In this document: positions 22,434 through 33,139 of the stretch, piece by piece
Layout of the letters: the number at the start of each line of letters is the position of its first letter
Position numbering within the stretch: the first letter of the stretch is position 1
NCBI GenBank assembly: GCA_036346255.1
Contig: CM070623.1
Location: forward strand, 27,410,875 to 27,474,874
DNA from: Ampelocalamus luodianensis
Lineage: Eukaryota > Streptophyta > Magnoliopsida > Poales > Poaceae
Reading direction: 5' to 3'
DNA length: 64,000 bases
Notes under the pieces: model-generated
Told to the model about the DNA's origin: nothing
The model's database searches: none
Seen by the model: only the letters and a program-made list of their open reading frames with translations
Position numbers and translations under genes: made by a program

Positions 22434-24023
22434 TCAATCATTTAAGTATCTAATACCAATAGCTCTTGTGTGCGCCTCATGCTTTGGCTGTGTGAGAGGC
22501 TTTGTCAACGGATCAGCAACATTTAAATCCGTATGAATTTTGCATATCTTAACATCTCCTCTATCCACCAATTCGCGAATAAGGTGGTAACGCCTGAGTA
22601 TATGCTTGGACTTCTGATGGGATCTAGGCTCATTAGCCTGCGCAATGGCTCCATTATTGTCACAATAGAGATCTATTGGGCCCAAGGCACTCGGAACCAT
22701 ACCCAATTCAGCAATGAAATTCCTTATCCAAACACCTTCCTTAGCAGCTTCAGAAGCCGCAATGTACTTGGCCTCCGTCGTAGAATCAGCAACCGTCCCT
22801 TGCTTCGAACTTTTCCAGCTCACTGCTCCTCCATTCAAAATGAATACATAACCAGATTGCGAACGATAATCATCTTTGTCGGTTTGGAAGCTTGCATCGG
22901 TGTAACCATTTACAACGAGCTCTTCATCACCGCTATAAACTAGGAACACATCCTTAGTCCTTCTCAAGTACTTAAGAATGTTTTTCACAGCTGTCCAGTG
23001 ACCTTCACCGGGATCAGCTTGGCATCTACTCGTAACACTTAGAGCATATGATACATTTGGTCGAGTACATATCATGGCATACATGATGGATCCAATAGCT
23101 GAAGCATACGGAATACCATTTATACGGTCTCGCTCATCAGTTGTCGAAGGACACTGACTCTTGCTAAGACTTATGCCATGTGACATAGGCAAGAACCCTT
23201 TCTTAGCATCCTGCATGCTGAACCGAATCAACATCTTGTCAATATAAGTACTTTGGCTTAATCCAATTAGCCTTTTTGATCGATCTCTATAGATCTTTAT
23301 TCCTAAGATATATGCTGCCTCTCCTAGGTCCTTCATAGAAAAACTATTTTTCAATGATACCTTAACAGATTCCAGCATTGGAATGTCATTTCCGATCAAT
23401 AATATGTCATCTACATATAAGATCAGAATAACGAGTGTGCTCCCACTAACCTTAATGTAAACACAAGGTTCTTCTTTGTTCTTGACGAAACCAAACCTTT
23501 TGATCTCTTCATCAAAATGTATATTCCAACTCCGAGATGCTTGCTTCAACCCATAAATGGACTTTTGAAGTTTGCATACTTTCGTAGCATTCTTTGGATC
23601 GAAAAAACCTTCAGACTGTGTCATGTACACATCCTCACTTAGGTTTCCATTAAGGAAATCCGTTTTGACATCCATTTGCCATATCTCATAGTCGAAATAT
23701 GCAGCAATAGCTAGAATGATCCGTATAGATTTAAGCATCGCTACCGGTGAGAAAGTCTCATCGTAGTCAACCCCTTCAACTTGTCGAAACCCTTTTGCGA
23801 CTAGTCGAGCTTTATGAATGTGAACATTTCCATCCATATCAATCTTTTTCTTATAGATCCATTTGCACTCAATGGTTTTAACACTATCAAGAGGATCGAT
23901 CAGATTCCAAACCTGATTGTCACTCATGGAGTCTATCTCGGATTTCATGGCTTCAAGCCATTTCTCAGAGTCTGGGTCCATCACCGCTTCCTCAAAAGAC
24001 TTAGGCTCATCATTATTCAACAA
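22434..24023 (-). CDS. pol: Copia reverse transcriptase-RNase H
   Basis: A 529-residue frame holding the last two enzymes of the Copia polyprotein, which copy element RNA to DNA in cytoplasmic particles. RT begins near residue 35 (VWNLIDPLD, WIYKKK). The first catalytic Asp is in QMDVK (D118), where the usual KTAFLNG reads KTDFLNG, and the active site YVDD is at 203-206. SIYGLKQASRSW is intact. RNase H follows from about 365, with YTDASF, STTEAKYIAASEA and CDNNGAI, and closes with HTDLNVADPLTKPL. The frame is complete at its C-terminus and stops 20 bp before the 3' LTR. Its ATG is only the first Met after a frameshift near 24030; in the element it was part of one polyprotein with gag and integrase. 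Confidence 0.95.
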   Translation of the reverse strand: MLNNDEPKSFEEAVMDPDSEKWLEAMKSEIDSMSDNQVWNLIDPLDSVKTIECKWIYKKKIDMDGNVHIHKARLVAKGFRQVEGVDYDETFSPVAMLKSIRIILAIAAYFDYEIWQMDVKTDFLNGNLSEDVYMTQSEGFFDPKNATKVCKLQKSIYGLKQASRSWNIHFDEEIKRFGFVKNKEEPCVYIKVSGSTLVILILYVDDILLIGNDIPMLESVKVSLKNSFSMKDLGEAAYILGIKIYRDRSKRLIGLSQSTYIDKMLIRFSMQDAKKGFLPMSHGISLSKSQCPSTTDERDRINGIPYASAIGSIMYAMICTRPNVSYALSVTSRCQADPGEGHWTAVKNILKYLRRTKDVFLVYSGDEELVVNGYTDASFQTDKDDYRSQSGYVFILNGGAVSWKSSKQGTVADSTTEAKYIAASEAAKEGVWIRNFIAELGMVPSALGPIDLYCDNNGAIAQANEPRSHQKSKHILRRYHLIRELVDRGDVKICKIHTDLNVADPLTKPLTQPKHEAHTRAIGIRYLND

Positions 24024-24914
24024 TAATCGTCATGCCCATACCTTATAGGCAATTGACGTGGCCTTTTAGATCTCGTGGGGTGATGCCTCATCTCTGAGTT
24101 CAACAACAATTTGTTCATCTTGTAGAGGTTCAGTAGGAGTTGAAACACTTTCAGATGTTTCCCGAATTTCTTCGAGTTGCACCTTTCTCCCACTGACTTC
24201 TTTTGAAAGAAACTCTTTCTACAAAAAGACATCATTTCGCGCAACAAAAACTTTGTCCTCTTCCCTGTTGTAGAAGTAATATCCTTTGGTTTCCCTAGGA
24301 TATCCTATAAAGAAGCATTTATCAGACTTGGGTGTGAGTTTATCAGACGTCAAACGTTTAACATAGACATCACATCCCCAAATCTTTAGAAAAGATAAAC
24401 TAGGACTCTTCCCAGTCCACATCTCATATGGTGTCTTATCTACTGATTTTGATGGTAACTTATTTAAAGTGAAAGCGGCAGTTTCAAGAGCGTAACCCCA
24501 AAAATATAATGGCAGATCAGATTGGCTCATCATCGACCGAACCATGTCCAACAAGGTCCGATTACGCCGCTCGGATACCCCATTCCATTGTGAAGTGCCC
24601 GGTGGTGTAAGCTGTGGAACAATTCCACATTGCTTCAAATGATCACCAAATTCACGGCTCAAAAATTCACCTCCACGATCAGATCATAAGGATTTGATTC
24701 TCTTGCCAAGTTGATTCTGTACCTCACTCTGGAACTCCTTGAACTTGTCAAAGGATTCCGACTTGTGCCTCATTAAATAGACATATCTATATCTACTATA
24801 GTCATCGGTGAAGGTAATGAAGTACTGAAAACCACCTCTAGCTGTCGTGCTCATTGGTCCACATACATCGGATGTACGAGTGCCAACAGTCGGACGCCTC
24901 TCAAAGACGACCAA
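24017..24914 (-). pseudogene. int: Copia integrase region, interrupted
   Basis: From 24914 the frame reads DVCGPM, then FTDDYSRYRYVYL (first core Asp), up to a stop at 24681-24683. It resumes in the same frame with SDRGGEF (second Asp) and GVSERRNRTLLDM (catalytic Glu), to a second stop at 24219. The first stop is TGA where close relatives read CGA (Arg) before SDRGGE, a single C-to-T change. A further frame change near 24070 separates it from the RT frame. The 14-base overlap with the gag-protease frame at 24901-24914 marks another frameshift. Integrase would insert cDNA; this copy cannot. Confidence 0.9.
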
Positions 24915-26382
24915 TGAAAGGAGTCTTGGTCATCTTTCCGAGTAGGCAAGATTCGCACGTTTCAAATGATTCTAAATCAAATGAGTTTAGAATTCCATCA
25001 TCATGGAGCTTCTTCATACGTTTCTCACTTATGTGACCCAAACGACAATGCCAAATAAAAGTGGAATTCATATTATTAGGCCTAAGCCTCTTCGCATTAA
25101 TATTATAGACAGGTGCAACATCAAGATTCAAAATAAATAACCCATTCAAAACAGGTGCATAGCCATAAAACACTTCATTCAAAAATATAGAACAACCATT
25201 GTTCTCAATAATGAATTTATAACCTTCTGCCATCAAACATGAGGCAGAGATAATGTTTCTACTCATGGCTGGAACGTAATAACAATTATTTAATTCCATA
25301 ATAAATCCTGAAGGCAAAAATAATGGCAAGGTCCCGACGGCTAATGCAGCAACCCTTGCTTTATTCCCGACGCGAAGATCCATCTCGCCTCTTGCAACTC
25401 TCCTAATCCTTGTTAGACTCTGCATCGAATTGCAAATATGAGCAACCGATCCGGTATCAAATACCCATGAGTTAACAGAAGAATCAGCAAAAAAAACATC
25501 TATAACATTAATACCTGAAGTGGAAGGTTTAGTCCCACCATTCTTTTTCAGATCAGCCAGGTATTTCTTGCAGTTTCTCTTCCAATGGCCTAGCTCCTTG
25601 CAGTAAAAGCATTCATTCTCTTGAGTCGGGCTAGACGTAGTCTTGGGCTTAGGCTTATTGGTTTGGATCCTATCCGAAGCTTTAGCCTTACCCTTTCCAT
25701 TGACCTTAGTCTTAGCCTTCTTCTTGAAGCTCGTACTCTTTTGCACCATCATCACATGACTGTTGCTTTTCTTAATGCTGTCTTCCGCAGTCTTGAGCAT
25801 CATATGCAGTTCGGTGAGATTCTTGTCTAAACTATTCATATGAAAGTTCAGAATGAACGACCCATAGCTTGCAGGAAGTGAAGCAAGAATCAAATCTGTA
25901 GCCAACTCTTGACTAAGTGGAAAACCAAGTTTTTCCAAGATCTGTGTGTAACCAACCATCTTGATCACATGTGGGCTCACCGGACTACCCTCAGCCAGCT
26001 TACAACCAAACAATTTCTTTGAGATCTCATATCTCTCAGCTCTTACTTGTGTCTCAAACATGCCTTTGAGCGCCACGATCATATCGTAGGCCTCAATGTT
26101 CTCAAACTGATTCTGAAGGTCTGAGTTCATAGCAGCAAGCATGAGACAGCTAACATCAAGGGACTCATCACATGCCTTTTTATAGGCGCTTTTAAGAGCG
26201 GCAGCAGCATTTTCAGCAGGCACATCTGGAATTGGTTCCTCTAGAACATGTTCCTTTTTATCTTGCCTAAGAACAATTCTTAGGTTGCGGGACCAATCCG
26301 CAAAATTTGTTCCATTTAGTTTTTCCTTATCAAGTACTGAACGCAAAGCAAAACTGGATGTAGGTACAGCAGTTGGTGCCAT
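24901..26382 (-). CDS. gag: Copia gag-protease
   Basis: A 493-residue frame that begins at a good ATG after a long leader. Residues 1-220 form the Gag body (KLNGTNFADWSRNLRIVL; ILASLPASYGSF). A Lys-rich linker follows, then a CCHC zinc knuckle at 258-271 (CFYCKELGHWKRNC). The aspartic protease active site WVFDTGS is at 306-312, and the GAG-pre-integrase domain follows from about 425 with HCRLGH and CESCLLGKM. The frame ends at the shift into integrase near 24901. Gag builds the particle and binds RNA; the protease cuts the polyprotein. Apart from the missing fusion to pol it looks nearly intact. Confidence 0.95.
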   Translation of the reverse strand: MAPTAVPTSSFALRSVLDKEKLNGTNFADWSRNLRIVLRQDKKEHVLEEPIPDVPAENAAAALKSAYKKACDESLDVSCLMLAAMNSDLQNQFENIEAYDMIVALKGMFETQVRAERYEISKKLFGCKLAEGSPVSPHVIKMVGYTQILEKLGFPLSQELATDLILASLPASYGSFILNFHMNSLDKNLTELHMMLKTAEDSIKKSNSHVMMVQKSTSFKKKAKTKVNGKGKAKASDRIQTNKPKPKTTSSPTQENECFYCKELGHWKRNCKKYLADLKKNGGTKPSTSGINVIDVFFADSSVNSWVFDTGSVAHICNSMQSLTRIRRVARGEMDLRVGNKARVAALAVGTLPLFLPSGFIMELNNCYYVPAMSRNIISASCLMAEGYKFIIENNGCSIFLNEVFYGYAPVLNGLFILNLDVAPVYNINAKRLRPNNMNSTFIWHCRLGHISEKRMKKLHDDGILNSFDLESFETCESCLLGKMTKTPFIGRL

Positions 26383-27802
26383 GATCTACATCATAAAATA
26401 TGCAAAACTAAGATATATGTTCAAAAAGTAACTTGTATTAAACAATTTAATAAAGATACTCCCACTAAATACCATATCCCTCTTATGACATTCTAGTGAT
26501 TCAAGATCCATAATTAATTAATCTCCTAGTGAGCTTTGGCATCACTGCTAGAAGATTAGTGAATATGGTAAGCAACCCTTTGCTAATCATATCTCTATAT
26601 GACTCTTGTTGTTGGGCAGCATCTCTATGCTCCGGCACCCAACCCTATGCCCCAAGGTCCATAACCGTTATGATGACCTTGTCAAGTTAGACCAATGCTA
26701 AACGTGTAAGTGTCTGACACAAACCCATCTAATCAAGGAGAGTTAATGGCACTCTGCTTTGGCAAGATCTACCATTAAAATACAAGACTTTGGATGGTGC
26801 AGCAAATTGGGAGGGCATCAATTTTAACTCAATATTAAGTGAGGGAATTTTACTTCTACCATGTCAAGAGCATTCAAAGCAATTAAATAACATGCATAGA
26901 AATAAAAGAACAAAAGAAAGGCATTCACAGACAATCATATTGTATTGTGATATAGTATGACCCTTCCACAAGGTGATCTCTATCGCCGTGTTTCCTGTGC
27001 GCCATGTCTCCAAGTAGCCAAAACCTCCAAGTACTCCCACTAAACCATTACTGATAATAGCACTAGTGATAAAATACAAAGAGTAAAAGGCATCACAAGT
27101 CGACACGCAGGCCGTTATACAAATATAGACAGCCTTGGGCTGCAATAAGCATGACACATAGGTCATGAACATTACACACATACATGCATCTCATATATTA
27201 TGGGTCATACTATTCACAAAATCCTGCAAAAATAAGTTAGATATAGAATCGCATTCTATCTAACGAATGACGTGAATTAGCAATACTTAAACCAAGTTAA
27301 GGTCCTAATCCACAGGGGTGGCAACTCGCACCAGAAGGGCGGAAATCCTATCTATATTCGAAGGTCCTACTCGGCGGTTCCGCTCGCCGGTGAGCGGAGC
27401 GGGGTCACAGCCCCTGTATGCGAAAATTTTCGGACAATGTAGATCCAATCTACTGCTTCGTCCATGTAAATCGCATTGGATTAATCACATTAACCCTTTC
27501 CGATCGCAACTCTGATTCGATCAACCAGATTGATCTTCGCGTGCTCCATGGATTTACGATCACTGTCTGCCCCGATGGCGGAAACCCGACCAATAGAGGC
27601 AAGTCATGATACGACCATGAACACACGATCACAGAATAACGATCATCAATCACCTTACGACCACCGCGCCTGGACGATCATATCGACCATCGCCAAGAAC
27701 GATCTATCACATAGAACGACCAACAGAAAAAGAAATGGATCACATCTATGACCCCCCGCATATCACCATATGCATCTAATCCGAATCTAAAACTAAACGG
27801 GA
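26383..27802 (-). other. Long leader of the BARE-like element
   Basis: About 1.4 kb between the PBS and gag, with no frame above 105 codons and no motif. A long untranslated leader of this size is a known property of BARE/Angela elements and is thought to carry dimerisation and packaging signals. GATCG/CGATC-rich sequence at 27620-27720 could pair with itself. Confidence 0.65.
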
Positions 27803-27804
27803 TG

Positions 27805-27816
27805 GCTCTGATACCA
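27805..27816 (-). promoter_or_regulatory. Primer binding site (initiator Met tRNA)
   Basis: The minus strand reads TGGTATCAGAGC (followed by CATC), one base inside the right LTR. It is an exact match to the usual iMet PBS. Confidence 0.9.
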
Positions 27817-27817
27817 C

Positions 27818-29419
27818 TGAAGGATCGCGGGAAGGCTACGATAGCACAAACAAAATTTTTACCGCGCAACCAAGGAACCTCCGCTAGTAATAGATCACGA
27901 GATTACCACTAGACGCGCCGACTCGTAGCGGAAGTAGAGTCGATGTAGCGAGTTGAAGCAGTCGTAGTCGTACTTGCCGCGCGCCTTCTCCTACTACTCC
28001 GATGAACGTCGTGAGTCGCGGATCGTCCTAGTGTTGATGCTTCGCAACAACACCTCCAAGGTATCCACACGTACGGGGCAGGGACACCACGCGCAGGAGT
28101 GCTAGCGCCGACGACGTGGTTGAGGAGACGTGGCTATTAGGGTTTCGTGATTTCTTCCAAAAAGATTGATCAATCATACCCCATGCCACCACCTCTCTAT
28201 ATATAGGCATCCATATTGGGTCCTCAACCTGAGGCCCATTAGGAACTCGTGGCCTATAAGAATTCGGATCTCCATCCAAATCAAATCCTCGCCCTTTAAG
28301 TGTGTGACCCTATAGGTTCGTGTGTAATCGGTTGTGACTCGAAAACTCTTTCCTGATCACGAGTCGTCAGCGGTGCCTAACAGCACATAACGATTCCCGA
28401 ACACACACAGAATAAATCGGACGAACCTTAATGCAATATGATCTACGGCCAGGTCCTTATCACTTACGACCAGCTCGTACTTAGTCACGACCAGTTCATA
28501 ATCAGTTACAACTAGTTCGTAACTCCTTACGACCAGTTAGTATCTAACTACGACCAGTTTGCAACTCCTTACAACCAGTTGGTGATTATGTCCGAGTAGT
28601 CTTCGACTAGGTCGCATCTCCATACGACTTCGACCAGTCTATGACCTCGGCAACTGAACGACCTGCTAGTGTATTCTCCCTTTGCCTCATGACATCTGGT
28701 TGAACTTCAGGTGAGATAATATGTCATCCATGGATTGTTCAATACTTTCTCGATCAAATGTCGAATAACTTCATGTGGTCGACACTTCGACCACTAGTGG
28801 CATTGCCATGCACTTTCTTTATTCGACCACAACGAGGGGCCCAGAGATATCTCTCCCGTTATGTTAGGAGGGGCAAATCCCATATCCGACCAGTCATATT
28901 TCTCTGCATGTTTCATAGCATACCCGAAAGCGACCTTTATAACTACCCAGTTACGGAGTAGCGTTTGGCAACCCCTAGGAGTGCTATTACACATGTAGGA
29001 AACCATGCTGATCTCAGGTCTAAGGATTATACATCATCATTGCTTGAGACCAACTAACGATACATAGAATCATAACAATCTCAATAGTGTCTAAAGGTGG
29101 GTCTTATCCAACACTATGTTCTCTAACATATGTCCACATTATTAATTTGATATCTCTATATCCATGACCGGTGAAACATGGTCATCAATCAATATATGTA
29201 CTGGTCGTAGAGTCACTGGTGTTCCGACCAGTGACATTCGACCAGGGATACTTTTAGAACAACATCATATAAGATAAAGAGTTTCACCAACAAGTCACAT
29301 ACTCATTGATCTATATAACTGATAATTCATTCAAGGAACAAGATAACATATTATCAAAAGTTATGAACATAATGAAATATAATCATCTTGATGATTATCT
29401 CTAGGGCATATTTCCAACA
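27818..29419 (-). repeat. 5' LTR of the BARE/Angela-like element
   Basis: 1602 bp, TGAAGGATCG to TTTCCAACA on the plus strand. It is followed by TAGAC, the second copy of the target-site duplication. It carries the same TATA box, ACGACCAG cluster and open frame as the left copy. Confidence 0.95.
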
Positions 29420-29530
29420 TAGACTGCATTGATCTCTGATGAGTTGGTACATTTTTTCCTGAAGGATATGTCCCTTGAAAAACCAATCTAAACTCTGAAC
29501 TCTGAAGTCTATACTCTTGAGCACAAGTAC

Positions 29531-30235
29531 TCACTGACTGACAGCCGGCGCCGAGCTAGAGTTGGACGACTGCGTCTCCGTCGCAAGGCTGGTCGACGAG
29601 TACGGCATGGTAACCGCAGATCCGGCGAGAGGTGGTGCGCCACCGTATTTCATGGTGGAAGGACCGAACGGCTGCGGTACACGCCACCGGCATGTTGTCG
29701 CGGCAGCACCGGCATCTGAACTTCTTCGATCGCAGCGCTCGTTGGCTCGCTCGATCGCGGTCGCATCTTGGTCCGGTGCGCGCATCGAGCCCGACGCCAC
29801 CACCCGCTCCATCTCCCACCGGTCGAACGCGCCACGAGCTGCTCGTCTGCGGCGTCGAGTGCGCGCCCGCCGTAGAGGTCCCACGCCCACTCCACCACCG
29901 GAAGACTGGTCGTCCTTCCGCCGGCGGATGGCTCCATGGGTCGCCGCCGCAGCGACCTCCGCAGCAGACGATGCCGGCTGTACATGTCGGACTCGGTGGG
30001 CGCCTTGCCGGTGATCACGCACCGGTCGAGGTAGCCGGGTGCCGCCACGGCGGTCATCGTCTGCAGGCTCATGCCATGATCGATGAGCCGCGCGAGGCCG
30101 AAATCGCCGAGCTTGGCGTTGAAGGACTCGTCCAGCATGATGTTGCTTGGCTTGATATCGCCATGGACGACACACTGATCCCATTCTTGGTGGAGGTACA
30201 GCACGGCCGAAGCCAATCCAAGAACTATCTGGTAT
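29531..30235 (-). pseudogene. LecRK exon 2: kinase C-lobe and tail, frameshifted
   Basis: Starts YQIVLGLASAVLYLHQ. It then has VVHGDIKPSN (HGD in place of HRD, residues 480-482), GDFGLAR (500-502 DFG) and APTESDMYS. Frame is disturbed just after MYS (about 29977), partly regained for RRPMEP...VEWAWDLYGG, lost again near 29826 (into FDRWEMERVV), and again before the last segment, which ends MKYGGAPPL...SSAPAVSQ with a stop at 29531. All the pieces are colinear and well conserved, and the breaks are single-base indels in GC-rich DNA. That pattern fits either a very young pseudogene or sequencing error. Confidence 0.8.
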
Positions 30236-32796
30236 CTGATAAAAATTAAAGACACAATTAAGTCACTTTAATCTGATTCAATACTTCTGGACTTGGAACT
30301 CTGACCCAGTTTTCATGAGAGTAGATTTCATGATTAGTTCTGGGATCAAAACCGAAATTTGGACGGTTTATTCATAAATTGCCTGAAATTTTCTTAAGTT
30401 TAAATCACTTGTTATAACCATTGGATCAATATCCAATCATATGACATCCATTAGATCAATATCTAATCATATGACAATTATATGACACACCAATCTCTAC
30501 ACAAATCCAATAGTCACAACAAGTGATTTAACTTAATAAAATTTCAGGTAATTTAAAACTAGCAAAACCGAAATTGGTATGCCATATGATTAGATATTGG
30601 ATGTTGATTCAATGGATTAAAAATGTGACTTATGTTTAAGAAAATTCAGTGACCTTATAAATAAACAATCCCAATTTAATTAGGCACATTTGGAACGCAT
30701 GATATTTTTCAGAACGGTATTATGTAAAGTACTAAAGTTCCTGCTTTGTAAATAGGGCTTTAATATACAATTTCACCTATATACTCGAGGCAAAATGACA
30801 GTGAAGGCCCTGTACTTTCAAGTGATATAGCCCTGTACTTTCTGATAATTACAAAAATTACGATATATGAAATTATTTCTGATGAAAAGTTTACTTTTAC
30901 CAGTTTTTTTTTATAACGTTTGACTGCAAATCTGATAGTTTCACTTTCTTTTTTTCTACTGGAGAGAGTACTAACTAAATTGAAGTGTTCAACACATGCT
31001 AGCAACATTGCGAAATGACCATATACACTCCATTTGTTCTTTCTTATTTGATGCTATTGACTTTTTACGGTGATCGAAACGTGACTTTGACAATTTTTTT
31101 ATAAATCTATACTAGTACAGATTAATAAAATTATAAGATTATGAAAATAATTATAGCAACAAATTTAGTGATATGGTTTTGCTACGTTCAACTAAGAATT
31201 TTAAATATATTGACGATCAAAATTTAGAAAGTTTGTACTTCCTAGACACTCCCAATTATAAAACATCACGTGAAAAGAACGCAGTGAATATCAAACTAGC
31301 TATAAGTGAAAAGAACGCAGTGAATATCAAACTAGCTATAAATGTGAGAAAAATGTAGGCCGTACACCGTCATTTTGTCAAGGTATGAATATGACTGATG
31401 GATAGCGATAACTCAACAAGCATGCATACCTCATTTGCCAAGTCAAAGTCTCCGTGCTGTAGAGGTAGCCATCGAGGCTGCCATTGTGCACGAGCTCATA
31501 GACAAGCAGCAACCGCCTGCGGCCATGGCACCAGCCGATGAGCTGCACGAGGTTCCGGTGCCGCAGCCGGCCGATGACAGTGACCTCGGACCTGTACTCC
31601 TTTCTCCCTTGCAAGGACGCCCCCCTCGAGAACACCTTGATGGCGACGTCGCGGCCGAGCTCCTTCACGTGCCCGCGGTACACCGACCCGGACCCGCCCT
31701 CCCCCAGCTTCTCCTCCTCCGCGAAGTCCCTCGTTGCCGCCGCGAGGTGGGCGTACGGGATAGGCCGGGGCCCCGTGCCGGACTCGAAGTCCTCGTCGTC
31801 AACCTCGAGGGAGTCCTCGCCCGTCAGCATCTCTTCGTCGTCTCGTCGCTTGCTCCTCTTGCTCGCGCGCCAGAGCAGCACCGCGACGGCGACGGCGAGC
31901 AGGAGCACCAACGCGGCGGCCGAGTGGCCCCAGGCACTGAGATGTAGTGTGGCCTTATTGGCGGACGAGGTGGATAGGAGGGAGGTGTGATTCCTGGTCG
32001 GCAGCGTGGAATGGAAGGAGCACGAGAGTACGGTGTGGTTGCTAACGAACGTGTTGCCAGTGGCCGCTGAGAAGCCTAGAGCAACCTGCTCCGGCAGCAA
32101 GCTTCGCAAGTCTACGGTGGCAGCAAGGGTGTAAATGGCGCCACTGACGCTTAGGGAGATGTCCAGCCTCCTCGTGGCGTTGTCGTAGTCGACCGTCGCA
32201 GACATCACGCCGGCGTTGACGAGGCTGTCGTCCGGCAAGATCTTGTAGTTGCCGTGCGAGTCGACGTTGTTCACGTCGACGCCGATGTGCCGGCTGCTCG
32301 GGTCCCACGCGTCGCGGTGGGTGTCGAACTCCACGGCGACGAACCTGGCGTTGCCGGACGCATTCACCATCGCGTACTTCAGCTTCGAGCTCTCGTTGAA
32401 GAGCCCAAGGCAACCTTCGTAAGACTCCTGCGGCAAGTCAGGCGGGAACGGCGCGAGGAAGAACGTCATGCCGTGCCCGGCGGTGCTGCTCCGGTTGGGC
32501 AGTGACTGGATGCTGAAGTTGAAGCTCGCGGAGAAGCTGGCCGCCTCGCCCGTGGCGCTGTCCCACAACTGCACCGGCTGCCTGTACAGCGCCCGGCCCC
32601 TGGCCCGCGCGTCCGAGTCGTCGCCGAGCAGCTCGATCCTGCCGCCGGTGACCATCGCGTCGTCCTCCGGCCTGAAGTCGTTGGAGTCGAAGGCATCGTA
32701 GCTGAAGGAGAGAGAGGTGGCATGGGGCACATGGAGTGAGATGAGTAGCAGCAGCACCAGAGTTGTACAACTCGAGCACAAGTTTAGCAAAGCCAT
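29531..32796 (-). CDS. L-type lectin receptor-like kinase (two exons, damaged kinase exon)
   Basis: The only clear host gene. L-type lectin receptor kinases sit in the plasma membrane, with an outer legume-lectin domain and an inner Ser/Thr kinase, and act in defence and development signalling. Exon 1 (32796-31430) encodes the signal peptide, lectin domain, membrane segment and kinase start. Exon 2 (30235-29531) encodes the rest of the kinase and the tail. Splice sites are AG|GTATGC and TTATCAG|A, which join as Trp-Gln-Met-Arg-Tyr-Gln-Ile. The kinase loop reads HGD, not HRD, so it is a non-RD type. Exon 2 has at least three frame changes, so it is either a pseudogene or carries sequence errors. 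The gene stands alone between two Copia elements. Confidence 0.9.
30356..30680. mobile_element. Foldback MITE in LecRK intron
   Basis: An inverted-repeat structure within the 1.2-kb intron. The left arm (30356-30450: GGACGGTTTATTC...CCTGAAATTTTCTTAAG...) is matched in reverse complement by 30580-30680 at roughly 75% identity. A third arm (30505-30556) is also a reverse complement of the left arm's middle part (CCTGAAATTTTATTAAG on the minus strand) at higher identity. Short TAATCATATGAC repeats lie between them. No target duplication is certain. Confidence 0.65.
31270..31341. repeat. 36-bp tandem duplication in LecRK intron
   Basis: Two exact copies of a 36-bp unit starting GTGAAAAGAACGCAGTG at 31270 and 31306, both ending CTAGCTATAA. 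It is near the intron's 5' end, within 90-160 nt of the splice donor at 31429. Confidence 0.85.
31430..32796 (-). CDS. LecRK exon 1: signal peptide, lectin domain, TM, kinase N-lobe
   Basis: 456 intact codons. The chosen start is the ATG at 32796-32794 because it is followed at once by a hydrophobic signal peptide (residues 1-27, MALLNLCSSC...HATS); an in-frame ATG 42 bases upstream only adds a polar extension. The legume lectin domain is 28-263: FSYDAF, FSASFNFSI, GMTFFLAP, then the metal-binding stretch VAVEFDT...WDP...HIGVDVN (E156, D158, D165, H170), and closing with VALGFSAATG. Several N-x-S/T sites are present. The membrane helix is 292-309, followed by a basic stop-transfer (RASKRSKRR). 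The kinase starts near 360 with GEGGSGSV (365-372), VAIK lysine 387 and helix-C Glu 404. This exon is GC-rich and free of frame errors. Confidence 0.92.
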
Positions 32797-33139
32797 GTTG
32801 GAGGTTCTGTGAGGGTTGCACTGACATAATAACAGCACTCGTGCTAAAATTCGTTCTATATGGATCTGGATCCTCTGCTGTACTGCACTGCAGAGAATCT
32901 TTGTGTAAACAGTGATTTCAGATTATGTAGGTAGTAATATTCTTGGGTACTGTAAGACTTGATCTAGTTGGTTCGTTTATAATCAGAAGGTGAAGAGAAG
33001 AAGTTAATATGTGTCACTATGCTCCTCTGCATTAGTCCATTTTGTGTGAAGAATATAACGAAAGAGTCGTCGCATTAGCCTATTTTATGTCTTCTCCATT
33101 TTGTGTGGAGAAGACTGCAGAGAATCTTGGGGTTTGCTA
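32797..33139 (-). promoter_or_regulatory. Upstream region of LecRK
   Basis: No gene. This is the expected promoter and 5' UTR of the kinase gene. CATTTTGTGTG(A/G)AGAA occurs twice (near 33036 and 33097), as does GCAGAGAATCTT (32890 and 33118), so short local duplications exist. No convincing TATA box was placed. Confidence 0.4.

Larger units (their letters stand above)
20812..29419 (-). mobile_element. Complete BARE/Angela-like Copia element
   Basis: Two LTRs of equal length (1602 bp; 20812-22413 and 27818-29419) bound the element, and TAGAC occurs on both sides (20807-20811 and 29420-29424), a perfect 5-bp target-site duplication. On the minus strand the LTR starts TGTTGGAAATATGCCC and ends GATCCTTCA. 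The initiator-Met PBS abuts the right LTR. The order gag, protease, integrase, RT, RNase H is Copia. By eye the LTRs differ at about 36 of 1602 sites (28 transitions, 8 transversions), with no indels; at 1.3e-8 substitutions per site per year this suggests insertion roughly 0.9 million years ago. Confidence 0.95.

Noticed and set aside
29562..30249. Long plus-strand frames (150 and 205 codons) opposite the LecRK kinase exon
   Set aside because: They are antisense shadows of GC-rich kinase coding sequence; the minus strand shows HGD, DFG and other kinase motifs.
31020..31110. Stowaway MITE end (ACTCCATTTGTTCTTTC...TTGACTTTTTACG)
   Set aside because: Resembles the tip of a common grass MITE, but I could not find the opposite inverted end or a TA duplication, so the element is not called.
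31435..31990. Plus-strand frames of 150-170 codons opposite LecRK exon 1
   Set aside because: Antisense to clear lectin-kinase coding sequence; rich in Pro, Arg and Ser as expected from GC-rich reverse frames.
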